Shown: positions 36,011 to 44,801 of the stretch, piece after piece
Layout of the letters: each line of letters begins with the position of its first letter
How positions within the stretch are numbered: the stretch's first letter is position 1
Notes under the pieces: generated by a model
Seen by the model: the letters and a program-made list of their open reading frames with translations, nothing else
Databases searched by the model: none
What the model was told of the DNA's origin: nothing
Made by a program: the position numbers and the translations under genes
NCBI GenBank assembly: GCA_963825255.1
Contig: CAWGSF010000008.1
Location: forward strand, 124,001 to 188,000
Reading direction: 5' to 3'
Origin: JAIBJN01 sp963825255
GTDB taxonomy: Bacteria > Actinomycetota > Thermoleophilia > Gaiellales > Gaiellaceae
Length of the DNA stretch: 64,000 nucleotides

Positions 36011-37549
36011 ATGGGACTATCGATCGGGCTGCTGATCCTCGGCGTCGTCCTTGGACTGGTCGGTGGCGCGATCGTCGGCACGCGGACGCACCTCTCGCGA
36101 CGAGCGGCTGCGTCGGAGGAAGAGCGCGAGCGCCTGACGGCGGACGCCGAGCGAGCGGCGGAGGCCATCCGCCGCGAGGCTCAGGTGGAGGCCCGCGAGC
36201 AGGCGCTCAAGCTGCGCGCCGACGTCGAGCAGGAGCTCAAGGACAGGAACGCGGAGGTCCTCAAGATCGAGGAGCGGGTCCTCGGCAAGGAGGAGGACAT
36301 CGACCGCAAGCTCACGGAGCTCGAGCGGCGCGAGCAGGGCCTCACCGACCGCGAGACGCACCTGAAGCTCCTCCAGGAGGAGCTCAAGGCGGCGAAGGAC
36401 GCCCAGCTCCAGGAGCTCGAGCGGACGTCGGGGCTCACGGTCGAGGAGGCGAAGCGGCAGATCCTCACCCAGTCGGAGGAGCTCGTCCGCCACGACCTCG
36501 GGCGCATGGTGCGCCAGTTGGAGGAGGAGGCCCGCACCGACGCGAAGCGGCGCGCCCGCAACCTCGTCGCCGACGCGCTCCAGCGTGTCGCCGCGAGCCA
36601 TGCGGCCGAGACGACGGTCTCCCTGGTCGAGCTCCCCTCCGACGACATGAAGGGCCGGATCATCGGCAGGGAAGGGCGCAACATCCGCGCCCTCGAGAAC
36701 CTGACGGGCGTCGACTTCATCATCGACGACACGCCGCAGGCGGTCGTCCTCTCGTCCTTCGACGGGGTTCGTCGCGAGGTGGCCAAGCTGACCCTCGCGA
36801 AGCTCGTCGAGGACGGGCGCATCCATCCGTCCCGGATCGAGGAGATGTACTACACCTCGAAGGCGGAGATCGAGGATCACATCCGCCAGGCGGGCGAGCA
36901 GGCCGTGTTCGAGGCGAACTGCGGCAAGATGCACGAGGAGCTCGTCAGGATCCTGGGCCGTCTCCGCTACCGGACGAGCTACGGCCAGAACATCCTCAAG
37001 CACTCGCTCGAGTGCTCGCATCTGGCCGGCATCATGGCCGCCGAGCTCGGGGCGAGCGTCAAGACGGCGAAGCGCGCGGCGCTCCTCCACGACATCGGGA
37101 AGGCGATGACCCACGAGGTCGAGGGCTCGCACGCCGCCATCTCCGCCCAGCTGGCAAGGCGCTACGGCGAGTCCCACCACGTCGTGCACGCGGTCGAGGC
37201 GCATCACTACGAGGTACAGCCGCAGACCGTGGAGGCCGTGCTCGTGATCACGGCCGACGCGATCTCCGCCTCGCGGCCCGGCGCGCGCGGGGAGAGCCTC
37301 GAGAACTACATCAAGCGGCTCGAGACCCTCGAGAAGATCGCCTCGGAGAAGGAGGGGGTCGAGCGGGTCTACGCGCTCCAGGCCGGACGGGAGATTCGCG
37401 TGATCGTGAAGCCGTCCGAGATCGACGACGACACGGCGGTGCTCCTGTCGCACGAGATCGCGCGCGAGATCGAGGAGCAGCTCGAGTATCCGGGTCAGAT
37501 CAAGGTCACCGTCATCCGGGAGAGCCGCGCGATCGAGTTCGCCAAGTAG
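36011..37549 (+). CDS. rny: Ribonuclease Y
   Basis: A 512-residue membrane-anchored endoribonuclease that starts mRNA decay. It has one N-terminal transmembrane helix (SIGLLILGVVLGLVGGAIVG), a long charged coiled coil (about 25-195), a KH domain (GRIIGREGRNIRALENLTGV) and an HD domain with HSLECSHLAG and ALLHDIGKAMTHE. The length is typical. Its neighbours recA/recX upstream and miaB downstream are the same as in many Gram-positive genomes. Confidence 0.96.
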   Translation: MGLSIGLLILGVVLGLVGGAIVGTRTHLSRRAAASEEERERLTADAERAAEAIRREAQVEAREQALKLRADVEQELKDRNAEVLKIEERVLGKEEDIDRKLTELERREQGLTDRETHLKLLQEELKAAKDAQLQELERTSGLTVEEAKRQILTQSEELVRHDLGRMVRQLEEEARTDAKRRARNLVADALQRVAASHAAETTVSLVELPSDDMKGRIIGREGRNIRALENLTGVDFIIDDTPQAVVLSSFDGVRREVAKLTLAKLVEDGRIHPSRIEEMYYTSKAEIEDHIRQAGEQAVFEANCGKMHEELVRILGRLRYRTSYGQNILKHSLECSHLAGIMAAELGASVKTAKRAALLHDIGKAMTHEVEGSHAAISAQLARRYGESHHVVHAVEAHHYEVQPQTVEAVLVITADAISASRPGARGESLENYIKRLETLEKIASEKEGVERVYALQAGREIRVIVKPSEIDDDTAVLLSHEIAREIEEQLEYPGQIKVTVIRESRAIEFAK

Positions 37550-37554
37550 CCCGG

Positions 37555-37560
37555 TACAGT
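37555..37560 (+). promoter_or_regulatory. Candidate -10 element for miaB
   Basis: TACAGT lies 9 bases before the miaB GTG at 37570, in a 20-base gap with no Shine-Dalgarno sequence. Confidence 0.4.
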
Positions 37561-37569
37561 TTCCGACCG

Positions 37570-38892
37570 GTGAAGCGCTACCACGTCACGACGTTCGGCT
37601 GTCAGATGAACGCTCACGACTCGGAGCGGATCAAGGGCATGCTCGAGTCGCTCGGCCTCGGCGAGGCGGTCTCGCAGGACGAGGCGGACGTCATCGTCTT
37701 CAACACGTGCACGGTTCGCGAGAAGCCCGATCAGCGCTTCGCCGCCCACCTCGCGCAGGCGGCGGCGCTGAAGAGGGCCGACCCCGAGCGCATCATCGCC
37801 GTGGGCGGCTGCTACGCGGAGGCGCAGCGGGAGCGGATCTTCTCTCTCTACCCGTACGTCGACGTCGCCTTCGGCCCGGGCTCCATCCCGCACCTCGCCG
37901 ACTGGATCGGCGCCGGAGGACAGGGTGTCCCGCGAGGCCGCTTCGCCGAGTGGCGGCACTTCGCCGGGGAGCTCCCCGCGCGACGAGAGCGCGCGTTTCA
38001 GGCGTGGGTGCAGATCTCGATGGGCTGCAACTCGGTCTGCTCGTACTGCATCGTCCCGGCCGTCCGCGGACGCGAGCAGAGCCGCCGGCCGGGAGATATC
38101 GTCGCGGAGGTGACGCGCCTGGCCGAGGACGGCGTGCGCGAGGTGACGCTCCTCGGCCAGAATGTCAACTCCTGGGGCCGCGACCTCCTGCCGGACATCC
38201 GGACGGAGTTCGGCGAGCTCCTGCGCGCGGTCGACGCCGTTCCCGGGATCGCGCGCATCCGCTTCACGAGCCCCCACCCGAAGGACTTCCGCGAGCCGGT
38301 CATCAGGGCCATGGCCGAATGCGAGGCCGTCTGCGAGCACGCCCACCTGCCGCTCCAGTCGGGCTCCACTCGGGTTCTCAAGCGGATGCGGCGGACGTAC
38401 ACTCGCGATCGCTACCTCGACCTCGTCGAGCGCATGCGGGCGGCCATCCCCGACCTCGCGCTGACGACCGACCTCATCGTCGGCTTCCCCGGCGAGACGG
38501 AGGAGGACTTCGCGGAGACCCTCGAGACCGTCGAGGTCGTGCGCTACGACGGCGCGTTCACGTTCGTCTTCAGCCCGCGTCAGGGGACCGAGGCGGCAAC
38601 GCTCCCGGACCAGGTGGCCGAGGACGTCAAGCGCGAACGCATCGAGCGCCTGATCGAGCGCGTCCAGGAGATCGCGCACGAGCGAAACGAGGAGCGCGTG
38701 GGGCGGGTGGAGGAGATCCTCGTCGAGGGCCCGAGCCGCACCGATCCGTCTCGCAACCGCGGACGAACCCGTCGCAACACGACGGTGAACTTCGACGGGC
38801 CCGCGGAGCCGGGGACGCTGGTCCACGTGCACATCGACGGCGCGACGTCGACGACGCTGCGCGGGACCGACGTCACCCCCGTCGTTGCCTAG
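37570..38892 (+). CDS. miaB: tRNA-2-methylthio-N6-isopentenyladenosine synthase
   Basis: A 440-residue radical-SAM methylthiotransferase that adds the 2-methylthio group to i6A37 of tRNAs. The N-terminal UPF0004 domain has its three cluster cysteines (TFGCQMN, FNTCTVRE, VGGCYAE). The radical-SAM cluster is CNSVCSYC, and a TRAM-like domain is at the C-terminus. GTG at 37570 matches the family start (KRYHVTTFGCQMN). miaA, which makes the substrate i6A37, follows immediately. Confidence 0.96.
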   Translation: MKRYHVTTFGCQMNAHDSERIKGMLESLGLGEAVSQDEADVIVFNTCTVREKPDQRFAAHLAQAAALKRADPERIIAVGGCYAEAQRERIFSLYPYVDVAFGPGSIPHLADWIGAGGQGVPRGRFAEWRHFAGELPARRERAFQAWVQISMGCNSVCSYCIVPAVRGREQSRRPGDIVAEVTRLAEDGVREVTLLGQNVNSWGRDLLPDIRTEFGELLRAVDAVPGIARIRFTSPHPKDFREPVIRAMAECEAVCEHAHLPLQSGSTRVLKRMRRTYTRDRYLDLVERMRAAIPDLALTTDLIVGFPGETEEDFAETLETVEVVRYDGAFTFVFSPRQGTEAATLPDQVAEDVKRERIERLIERVQEIAHERNEERVGRVEEILVEGPSRTDPSRNRGRTRRNTTVNFDGPAEPGTLVHVHIDGATSTTLRGTDVTPVVA

Positions 38893-38918
38893 CTCTCTTT
38901 CGTGACGTTCCCCGCGCC

Positions 38919-39902
38919 ATGCGTGCGCCTTCCGAAGATACGCTCGAAGCGGAGGGAGGCCCGCGGCGGCCCCGGGCCGTGACCGGTCCGCGCGAAACCC
39001 GGCTCGTCATCGCTGTCTTCGGGCCGACCGCCTCCGGCAAGACCGCCGTCGCGGAGGCGCTCGCCGACTGCCTGCCGGCGGAGCTCATCTCCGCCGACGC
39101 CATGCAGGCATACCGTGGGCTCCCGATCCTGACGAACCAGCCCGAGCGCCCGACGCGCCTCGTGGGCATCTGGGCGCTGGATCACGAGGGCTCGGTCGGC
39201 GAGTACCAGGCGCTCGCCCATGCGGCCGTCGACGAGATCCTCGCCGCCGACCGGGTGCCGATCGTCGTCGGCGGCACCGGCCTCTACCTCCGGGCCGCGC
39301 TCGCCGACCTCGATCTGCCGCCCGCGCCAGGCCCCGGCGCGCGAGAGCGATGGGAGCGTTTCTACGACGACACCGGGCCCGAGGCCGCGCACGCCGCCCT
39401 CGCGGATCGAGACCCCGCCGCGGCCGCCGCCGTTCATCCCAACGACCGCCGGCGCGTCGTCCGCGCGCTCGAGCTGGTGGAGACCGGGAGCTCTCTCCGG
39501 CCGGGCCGTGATCGCCTCTGGAGCGAGGAGACACGCCGGCCGAGCCTCGTCGTCGGCCTGGATGTTCCAGTCGACGTCCTCACGCGCCGGATCGACGAGC
39601 GCACGCAGGCGATGTTCGAGCGTGGGGTGGAGGACGAGGTCCGGCGCGCCCTCGCGGGGCCGGTCTCGCCCACGGCGCGGAGGATTCTCGGGCTCACCGA
39701 GATCGCCACGCTGCCGAAGGACGAGGCGATCGCCGCGGTCGCGCTGAGGACACGCCGGTACGCGGCCTACCAGCGCAAGTGGCTTCGCCGCCTTCCGGCC
39801 GCTGTTAGCGTTCGCGCCGATCGCGCGCCGGACGCGGTCGCCGATGAGATTCTCCAAATGGCACGGGCTCGGCAACGACTACCTGCTGATCGAGCGGGCT
39901 GA
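38919..39902 (+). CDS. miaA: tRNA dimethylallyltransferase
   Basis: A 327-residue enzyme that adds the isopentenyl group to A37 of tRNAs. The P-loop is FGPTASGKTAVAEAL, followed by AELISADAMQAYRGL, VVGGTGLYLRAAL, and NDRRRVVRALEL. ATG at 38919 gives about 20 unconserved residues first; an in-frame GTG at 38979 is a possible alternative start. The 3' end runs 59 bases into dapF in a different frame, so the last residues of this protein are encoded by the dapF start region. Confidence 0.94.
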   Translation: MRAPSEDTLEAEGGPRRPRAVTGPRETRLVIAVFGPTASGKTAVAEALADCLPAELISADAMQAYRGLPILTNQPERPTRLVGIWALDHEGSVGEYQALAHAAVDEILAADRVPIVVGGTGLYLRAALADLDLPPAPGPGARERWERFYDDTGPEAAHAALADRDPAAAAAVHPNDRRRVVRALELVETGSSLRPGRDRLWSEETRRPSLVVGLDVPVDVLTRRIDERTQAMFERGVEDEVRRALAGPVSPTARRILGLTEIATLPKDEAIAAVALRTRRYAAYQRKWLRRLPAAVSVRADRAPDAVADEILQMARARQRLPADRAG

Positions 39903-40641
39903 GGCCGGCACGCCGCTCACGCCGGCGCTCGTGCGCCGCCTCTGCGACTACCACCTCGGCATCGGGTCGGACGGGATCCTCGAAGTCCTCGCCGCCGACG
40001 GCCCGCGAGCCGAGATCGTGATCTGGAACCCGGACGGATCGACGGCCGAGCTCTCGGGCAACGGGACGCGCATCGCCGCCCGCTGGCTCGCGCGGCGCGC
40101 CGGCGCGAACGAGGTCGTCGTCGCCGTGGGCGCGCGAGAAGTCGTCGCCAGGATGCGGGACGGCCTCGAGGTCGAGACCGTGATGGGTCACGTCGAGGTC
40201 GGGCCGCCCGAGCAGCTGGACGTCGACGGGGCCCAGCTGGAGTTCACGCCGGTCTCGGTGGGCAATCCCCATGCGGTCATCCGTCGCGACCCCGACCGCG
40301 CCGATCTCCTCCGGCTCGGGCCGCTCGTCGAGAACCACTCCCGGTTCCCCGAGCGGACGAACGTCCAGCTCGTGCGCGTCGACTCGCGGAACGAGGCAAC
40401 GGTTCGCGTCTGGGAGCGCGGAGCGGGGGAGACCCTCTCCTCCGGAACGAGCGCCGTCGCCGTGGCGGGCGCCTCCGTGGCGAACGGGTGGTGCGAGAGC
40501 CCGATGACCGTCCATCTCGGAGGCGGAGACATGCGCGTCGACCTCGACGACGGCTTCCGTGCGCGGCTCACCGGGACAGCCCAGGAGATCTGCCACGGCG
40601 AAGTGGCGGAGGAGCTCCTCGGGGAGTTGGCGGCGGAGTGA
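39844..40641 (+). CDS. dapF: Diaminopimelate epimerase with both catalytic cysteines replaced by serine
   Basis: A 265-residue DapF-family protein; the enzyme converts LL- to meso-diaminopimelate using two active-site cysteines as acid and base. The family start (FSKWHGLGNDYLLIE) and signature NPDGSTAEL-S-GNGTR are clear, but the signature cysteine is Ser71, and the second site reads TLSSGTSAVAVA, with Ser200 where Cys precedes GT. Both substitutions are plain in the DNA (TCG and TCC) and the frame is intact. It starts inside miaA and its stop overlaps the dapL start. It may act with another acid/base pair, or be inactive. Confidence 0.9.
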   Translation: MRFSKWHGLGNDYLLIERAEAGTPLTPALVRRLCDYHLGIGSDGILEVLAADGPRAEIVIWNPDGSTAELSGNGTRIAARWLARRAGANEVVVAVGAREVVARMRDGLEVETVMGHVEVGPPEQLDVDGAQLEFTPVSVGNPHAVIRRDPDRADLLRLGPLVENHSRFPERTNVQLVRVDSRNEATVRVWERGAGETLSSGTSAVAVAGASVANGWCESPMTVHLGGGDMRVDLDDGFRARLTGTAQEICHGEVAEELLGELAAE

Positions 40642-41813
40642 GGTTCGCGCGGAGGCTCGACCAGGTGCCGCCGTACCTCTTCGCCGAGCTCGAGCGGAGG
40701 ATCGAGGTCATGCGGGCCGAAGGCGTCGACGTCATCTCGCTCGGCATCGGCGATCCCGACCTCCCGACGCCGCCGGCGGTCGTGGAGGCGATGCAGCAGG
40801 CCGTCGCGCAGCCGGCGACCCACCAGTACCCGTCGAACCGCGGGCTGGGCGCCTTCCGGGAGGCGGTGGCCGCCTTCTACGCCGAGCGGTTCGGCGTGAC
40901 GATCGACCCGGAGACCGAAGTCATCCCGGTGCTCGGCGGCAAGGAGGGCGTCGCGCACGTCGCGCTCGCCTGCCTCGACCCGGGCGACACCTGCCTCTCT
41001 CCCGACCCCGGGTATCCGCCGTACATCTCGGGGCCGGTCTTCGCCGGCGCCGACGTCCACGACCTGCCCCTGCGCGAGGAGAACGGCTTTCTCCCCGATC
41101 TCGCCGAGATTCCGCCCGACACGGCGGCACGGGCGAACCTCCTCTTCTTCAACTACCCCAACAACCCGACAGGCGCGGTCGCGGACGAGGGCTTCTTCGC
41201 GGAAGCGGCCGCGTTCGCCCGGGCGAACGACCTCATCGCGATCCATGACGCCTCCTACACCGAGATCGCCTTCGACGACGCCCGCCCTCCGAGCTTCCTC
41301 GGCGCGCCGGGAGCGATGGACGTCGGCGCCGAGATCTTCTCGCTGTCCAAGGGCTGGAACATGACCGGCTGGCGGGTCGGCTGGATCGCCGGCAACGCTG
41401 AGGTCGTCGAGCGCTACCGCAGGCTGAAGACGAACCTCGACTCGGGGATGTTCGACGCGCTCCAGCTCGCGGGAGTCGCCGCCCTGACCAGGGCACGCGA
41501 CTTCCCGCGCGAGATGTCCGACGTCTACCGCCGTCGCCGCGACCTGATGGTCGACGCGCTGGCCGAGGCCGGCCTCCCCTCCCGGCCGCCCGGGGCGACG
41601 CCCTACATCTGGACCTGCGTGCCCGAGGGACACGACTCCGCGAGCTTCGCGGAGCTCATCCTCGAGCAGGCCGCTGTCGTCGTCTCGCCCGGATCGTCGT
41701 TCGGCCGGGCGGGGGAGGGCTTCGTGCGGATCTCCCTCACGGTCGCGGATGAGCGCCTGACCGAGGCGGCCGGCCGAATCGCCTCTTCGCTTCGGGTCGG
41801 ATCGCGGGCATAA
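40638..41813 (+). CDS. dapL: LL-diaminopimelate aminotransferase
   Basis: A 391-residue fold-type I PLP aminotransferase. It shows the DapL-type N-terminus (VPPYLFAELERRIEVMRAEG), SLGIGDPDLPTP, the FNYPNNPTGAV segment and the PLP lysine in FSLSKGWNMTGWRVGW. DapL makes LL-DAP directly from tetrahydrodipicolinate, bypassing the acylated intermediates. GTG at 40638 overlaps the dapF stop (GTGA), so product-forming and epimerising genes are coupled. Similarity to other class-I aminotransferases makes assignment partly dependent on context. Confidence 0.88.
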   Translation: MRFARRLDQVPPYLFAELERRIEVMRAEGVDVISLGIGDPDLPTPPAVVEAMQQAVAQPATHQYPSNRGLGAFREAVAAFYAERFGVTIDPETEVIPVLGGKEGVAHVALACLDPGDTCLSPDPGYPPYISGPVFAGADVHDLPLREENGFLPDLAEIPPDTAARANLLFFNYPNNPTGAVADEGFFAEAAAFARANDLIAIHDASYTEIAFDDARPPSFLGAPGAMDVGAEIFSLSKGWNMTGWRVGWIAGNAEVVERYRRLKTNLDSGMFDALQLAGVAALTRARDFPREMSDVYRRRRDLMVDALAEAGLPSRPPGATPYIWTCVPEGHDSASFAELILEQAAVVVSPGSSFGRAGEGFVRISLTVADERLTEAAGRIASSLRVGSRA

Positions 41814-41814
41814 T
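41809..41814 (+). promoter_or_regulatory. Candidate -10 element for leaderless hflX
   Basis: CATAAT ends 6 bases before the hflX GTG at 41821, spanning the end of dapL. Confidence 0.45.
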
Positions 41815-41820
41815 CGCCGT

Positions 41821-43128
41821 GTGAGCCAGCACCAGCCCGACCCCGCGCCAGGGGCTGAGCCAGAGCGCGGATTCGTCGTCGCCGTGCTGGCGCCCGGGGT
41901 GGACGAGGACGAGGAGCTGGGGGAGCTCCGCGAGCTCCTCCGCACCGCGGGGGTCGCGCCCGTCGGCGAGCTCGTCCAGCGCCGCGCATCGCCGGATCCG
42001 CGGACCTACGTCGGCAAGGGGAAGCTCGAAGAGCTGAAGGCGACCCTCGCGGACTCCGGCGCCGAGTCGGTCGTCGTCGACGGCGACCTCGACCCCGGGC
42101 AGCAGCGGCGGCTCGAGGACACGCTCACCGCCCGCGTCGTCGACCGCACGCAGCTCATCCTCGACATCTTCGCGCAGCACGCCTCGAGCGCCGAGGGGAA
42201 GCTCCAGGTGGAGCTGGCGCAGCTCGAGTACAACCTCCCGCGCATGCGGGGCATGTGGCAGCACCTCGAGCGGCTCGGCGGCGGCATCGGCACGCGCGGG
42301 CCGGGGGAGTCCCAGCTCGAGAGCGACCGCCGTATCGCCCGGCGGCGAATCGGCCTCCTCAAGCGCAGGCTTCGCGGCCTCGAGAAGCGGCGGGCGGTCC
42401 AGCGGAAGGCGCGCGAGCGGAGCGCCGCCCCCGTGGTCGCGCTCGCGGGGTACACGAACGCCGGCAAGTCCACCCTCCTGAACGCGCTCACGGACGCTGA
42501 CGTCTCGGTGAACGACCGCCTCTTCGAAACCCTCGACCCGACGACGCGCGGTTTCGAGCACGACGGTCGCCGCTACCTCGTCACGGACACCGTCGGATTC
42601 ATCCGCCGCCTTCCGCACCAGCTGGTCGAAGGCTTCGCGGCGACGCTCGAGGAGACCCTCATGGCCGACCTCGTCCTGCACGTCGTGGACGCGTCGGAGC
42701 CGGACGAGCGCCTCGACGACACGGTCCGGGCCGTGGACGCGGTGCTCGCCGAGATCGGCGCGGACGAGCTCCCGCTCGAGATCGTCCTCAACAAGACCGA
42801 CCTCGTCGACCCGTTGCGACGGCGGCGGCTCGCGAACCGCTTCCCGGGCGCGCTCCCGATCTCGGCGCGGAGCGGGGAGGGGCTCGACGAGCTCCGAGCT
42901 CGCATTGCCGAGCGCTTCGCGAACCGCTTCCGACCGGTCCGGCTGCTCGTCCCCTTCGACCACGGTCGGGTCCTGACCGAGCTCTACGAGCTGGGAGCGC
43001 CGATCGAAGAGCGGGTCGACCGCGAGGACGGCGTCCTCGTCCACGCCCGCCTCCCCGAGCGCGAGCTGGCGCGGTTCGCGCCGTACCTCCTCGCAGACGA
43101 GCCGGCGGCCCGGAGCGGTGAGGCGTGA
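41821..43128 (+). CDS. hflX: GTPase HflX
   Basis: A 435-residue ribosome-associated GTPase that splits or rescues stalled ribosomes. The N-terminal HflX domain has RRASPDPRTYVGKGKLEELK, then the glycine-rich GGIGTRGPGESQLESDRR loop. The G domain has G1 GYTNAGKSTLLNAL, G3 DTVGFIRRLPHQLVEGF and G4 NKTD. GTG at 41821 is selected from the nearby -10-like element. It ends with a 4-base overlap with dut. Confidence 0.96.
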   Translation: MSQHQPDPAPGAEPERGFVVAVLAPGVDEDEELGELRELLRTAGVAPVGELVQRRASPDPRTYVGKGKLEELKATLADSGAESVVVDGDLDPGQQRRLEDTLTARVVDRTQLILDIFAQHASSAEGKLQVELAQLEYNLPRMRGMWQHLERLGGGIGTRGPGESQLESDRRIARRRIGLLKRRLRGLEKRRAVQRKARERSAAPVVALAGYTNAGKSTLLNALTDADVSVNDRLFETLDPTTRGFEHDGRRYLVTDTVGFIRRLPHQLVEGFAATLEETLMADLVLHVVDASEPDERLDDTVRAVDAVLAEIGADELPLEIVLNKTDLVDPLRRRRLANRFPGALPISARSGEGLDELRARIAERFANRFRPVRLLVPFDHGRVLTELYELGAPIEERVDREDGVLVHARLPERELARFAPYLLADEPAARSGEA

Positions 43129-43562
43129 TCGAGCTCGCGGTCGCCCGCCTGCGCGACGACGCGCGCCTCCCGGAGCGGGCCTATGCCGGCGACGCGGGGC
43201 TCGACCTCGCTGCGTGCGAGCGCGTCGACCTCGCCCCCGGCGAGCGCGCCGTCGTCCCGACGGGGATCGCGGTGGCGATCCCGGAAGGATTCGCCGGGTT
43301 CGTCCAGCCTCGGTCCGGCCTCGCGGCCCGGCACGGCATCGCGGTCGTCAACTCGCCGGGGCTGATCGACTCCGGCTACCGGGGCGAGATCCGCGTCGTG
43401 CTCCTCAACACCGACCCCGAACGCGCCTTTGTCGCCGAGGCGGGCGACCGGATCGCCCAGCTCGTCGTCGTCCCGGTCCCCGAGCTCGACCTCGTCGAGG
43501 TGGACGAGCTGCCGCCCACCGAGCGCGGCGTGCGGGGCTTCGGCTCGTCCCGGGCCACGTGA
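43125..43562 (+). CDS. dut: dUTP diphosphatase
   Basis: A 145-residue trimeric dUTPase that removes dUTP and supplies dUMP. All five motifs are visible: AGDAGLDLAA (I), PRSGLAARHG (II), GLIDSGYRGEIRV (III), DRIAQLVVVP (IV) and RGVRGFGSSRAT (V). GTG at 43125 overlaps the hflX stop. A Nudix gene follows after 9 bases, so a small nucleotide-sanitising pair is likely. Confidence 0.96.
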   Translation: MIELAVARLRDDARLPERAYAGDAGLDLAACERVDLAPGERAVVPTGIAVAIPEGFAGFVQPRSGLAARHGIAVVNSPGLIDSGYRGEIRVVLLNTDPERAFVAEAGDRIAQLVVVPVPELDLVEVDELPPTERGVRGFGSSRAT

Positions 43563-43571
43563 GCCGCTGAC

Positions 43572-44021
43572 GTGCACCCGCGCATCCGCGTCTCCGCGAT
43601 CCTCCAGCGCGAAGGCCGGATCCTGCTCGTGCGCCACGAGAAGGAGGGACGGGAGTACTGGCTCCTTCCCGGCGGCGGCGTCGACGCCGGCGAGAGCCTC
43701 CTGAGCGCGCTCAAGCGCGAGCTGGCGGAGGAGGTCGGCATCGACGAGGACGTGCCCTTCGAGGGCCCGGTCGCGCTCGCGGAGTCGATCGCGCCGCCCG
43801 GCTGGCCGGCGAAGCACGTCGTCCACGTCATCTTCGCGGGGTACCTGGGCGACCGCTCGCTCGAGCGGGTGACGTCGGGGGACGAGGCCGTCAGGAACCA
43901 CCGGCTGTTCGACGTCGAGGAGCTCGCCGGCCTCGCGGTGCACCCTCCGCTCCAGCGCTTCCTGGCTCGCTGGCAGCCCGGCGACCCGACGGTCTACCTC
44001 GGCCCGCTCTGGGCCCCCTAG
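43572..44021 (+). CDS. Nudix hydrolase
   Basis: A 149-residue Nudix protein. The box reads GGGVDAGESLLSALKRELAE followed by EVGID, matching GX5EX7REUXEEXGU. The substrate is not determinable; ADP-ribose or oxidised dNTPs are usual for the group. GTG 43572 follows dut closely. The C-terminal half contains an HxxFxxEELAGL-type segment common in such proteins. It converges on gatD. Confidence 0.9.
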   Translation: MHPRIRVSAILQREGRILLVRHEKEGREYWLLPGGGVDAGESLLSALKRELAEEVGIDEDVPFEGPVALAESIAPPGWPAKHVVHVIFAGYLGDRSLERVTSGDEAVRNHRLFDVEELAGLAVHPPLQRFLARWQPGDPTVYLGPLWAP

Positions 44022-44026
44022 CCCAC

Positions 44027-44045
44027 AAGTAACAGTCTGTTACTT
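44027..44045. repeat. 19-bp perfect palindrome, copy 2
   Basis: Identical to the element at 23610-23628. Here it lies between convergent genes: 6 bases after the Nudix stop, and overlapping the stop codon of gatD on the other strand. No promoter is expected in this position, which favours a role in transcript ends. Confidence 0.8.
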
Positions 44046-44801
44046 ACGCCCGCCGCGCGCACGGGCCCGACCCGCGGAGACCTCCTGCGCTGCGTCCTCG
44101 AGTGCGTCCTCGAGCGGCTCGAGCTCCGGCGGCTCGCCGCCCGAGGCGTGCGCGAGCGCCTGGGCGATGAGCCAGTCCGCGAACCACGGGTTCCGGGGCA
44201 GGAGCGGCCCGTGCAGGTACGTGCCGACCGCGCGACCGACCCGGCAGCCCTCGTGCCCGCTCAGGCCGTCGTTTCCGAAGCCGGCCACCACGCGGCCGAG
44301 GGGCTCCGCCTCCTCGTCGAGCACCGTGCGGCCGGCGTGGTTCTCGAAGCCCGCGAGGGCCTCTCGCCGGCCGGGCACGAGCTCACACTCGAGCAGGACG
44401 TCGCCGATCATCCGCCGCTCGCCCGCAACCGTGCGGAGGGGGAAGAGGCCGATGCCCGGCAGCTCGACGCCCTGGCGGTCGCGGTAGAAGCGGCCGAGGA
44501 GCTGGTAGCCGCCGCACACCGCGAGCACGACCGCGCCGCCGGCCGCGGACTCGCGGATCCCGGCGCCCTTGTCGGTCAGGTCGCCGGCGATCAGGGCCTG
44601 CTCGCGATCCTGGCCGCCGCCGACGTACAGGAGGTCGTGCTCGCCCGGGACGACGCGATCGCCCGTCCCGATCGACCGGTAGTCGAACTCGATCCCGCGC
44701 CAGGCCGCGCGGCGCTCGAGCACGGCGATGTTCCCCCGGTCGGCGTAGATGTTGAGGTAGTCGGGGTAGAGATGGCCGACGACGATCGTCCCCGCGCTCA
44801 T
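44040..44801 (-). CDS. gatD: Lipid II isoglutaminyl synthase, glutamine amidotransferase subunit
   Basis: A 253-residue CobB/CobQ-like class I glutamine amidotransferase. The nucleophile Cys96 lies in VLAVCGGYQLLG, the N-terminus reads VVGHLYPDYLNIYADRGNI, typical of GatD, and a catalytic His lies in GTYLHGPLLPRNP. GatD supplies ammonia to MurT, which amidates D-Glu of the peptidoglycan stem. ATG 44801 overlaps the murT stop (ATGA). The basic, acidic-linked C-terminal tail is an extension of about 30 residues. Confidence 0.93.
   Translation of the reverse strand: MSAGTIVVGHLYPDYLNIYADRGNIAVLERRAAWRGIEFDYRSIGTGDRVVPGEHDLLYVGGGQDREQALIAGDLTDKGAGIRESAAGGAVVLAVCGGYQLLGRFYRDRQGVELPGIGLFPLRTVAGERRMIGDVLLECELVPGRREALAGFENHAGRTVLDEEAEPLGRVVAGFGNDGLSGHEGCRVGRAVGTYLHGPLLPRNPWFADWLIAQALAHASGGEPPELEPLEDALEDAAQEVSAGRARARGGRK

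Noticed and set aside
39844..40641. DapF serines as sequencing errors
   Set aside because: Two separate codons at the two catalytic sites are changed while the frame and all other signature residues are intact.
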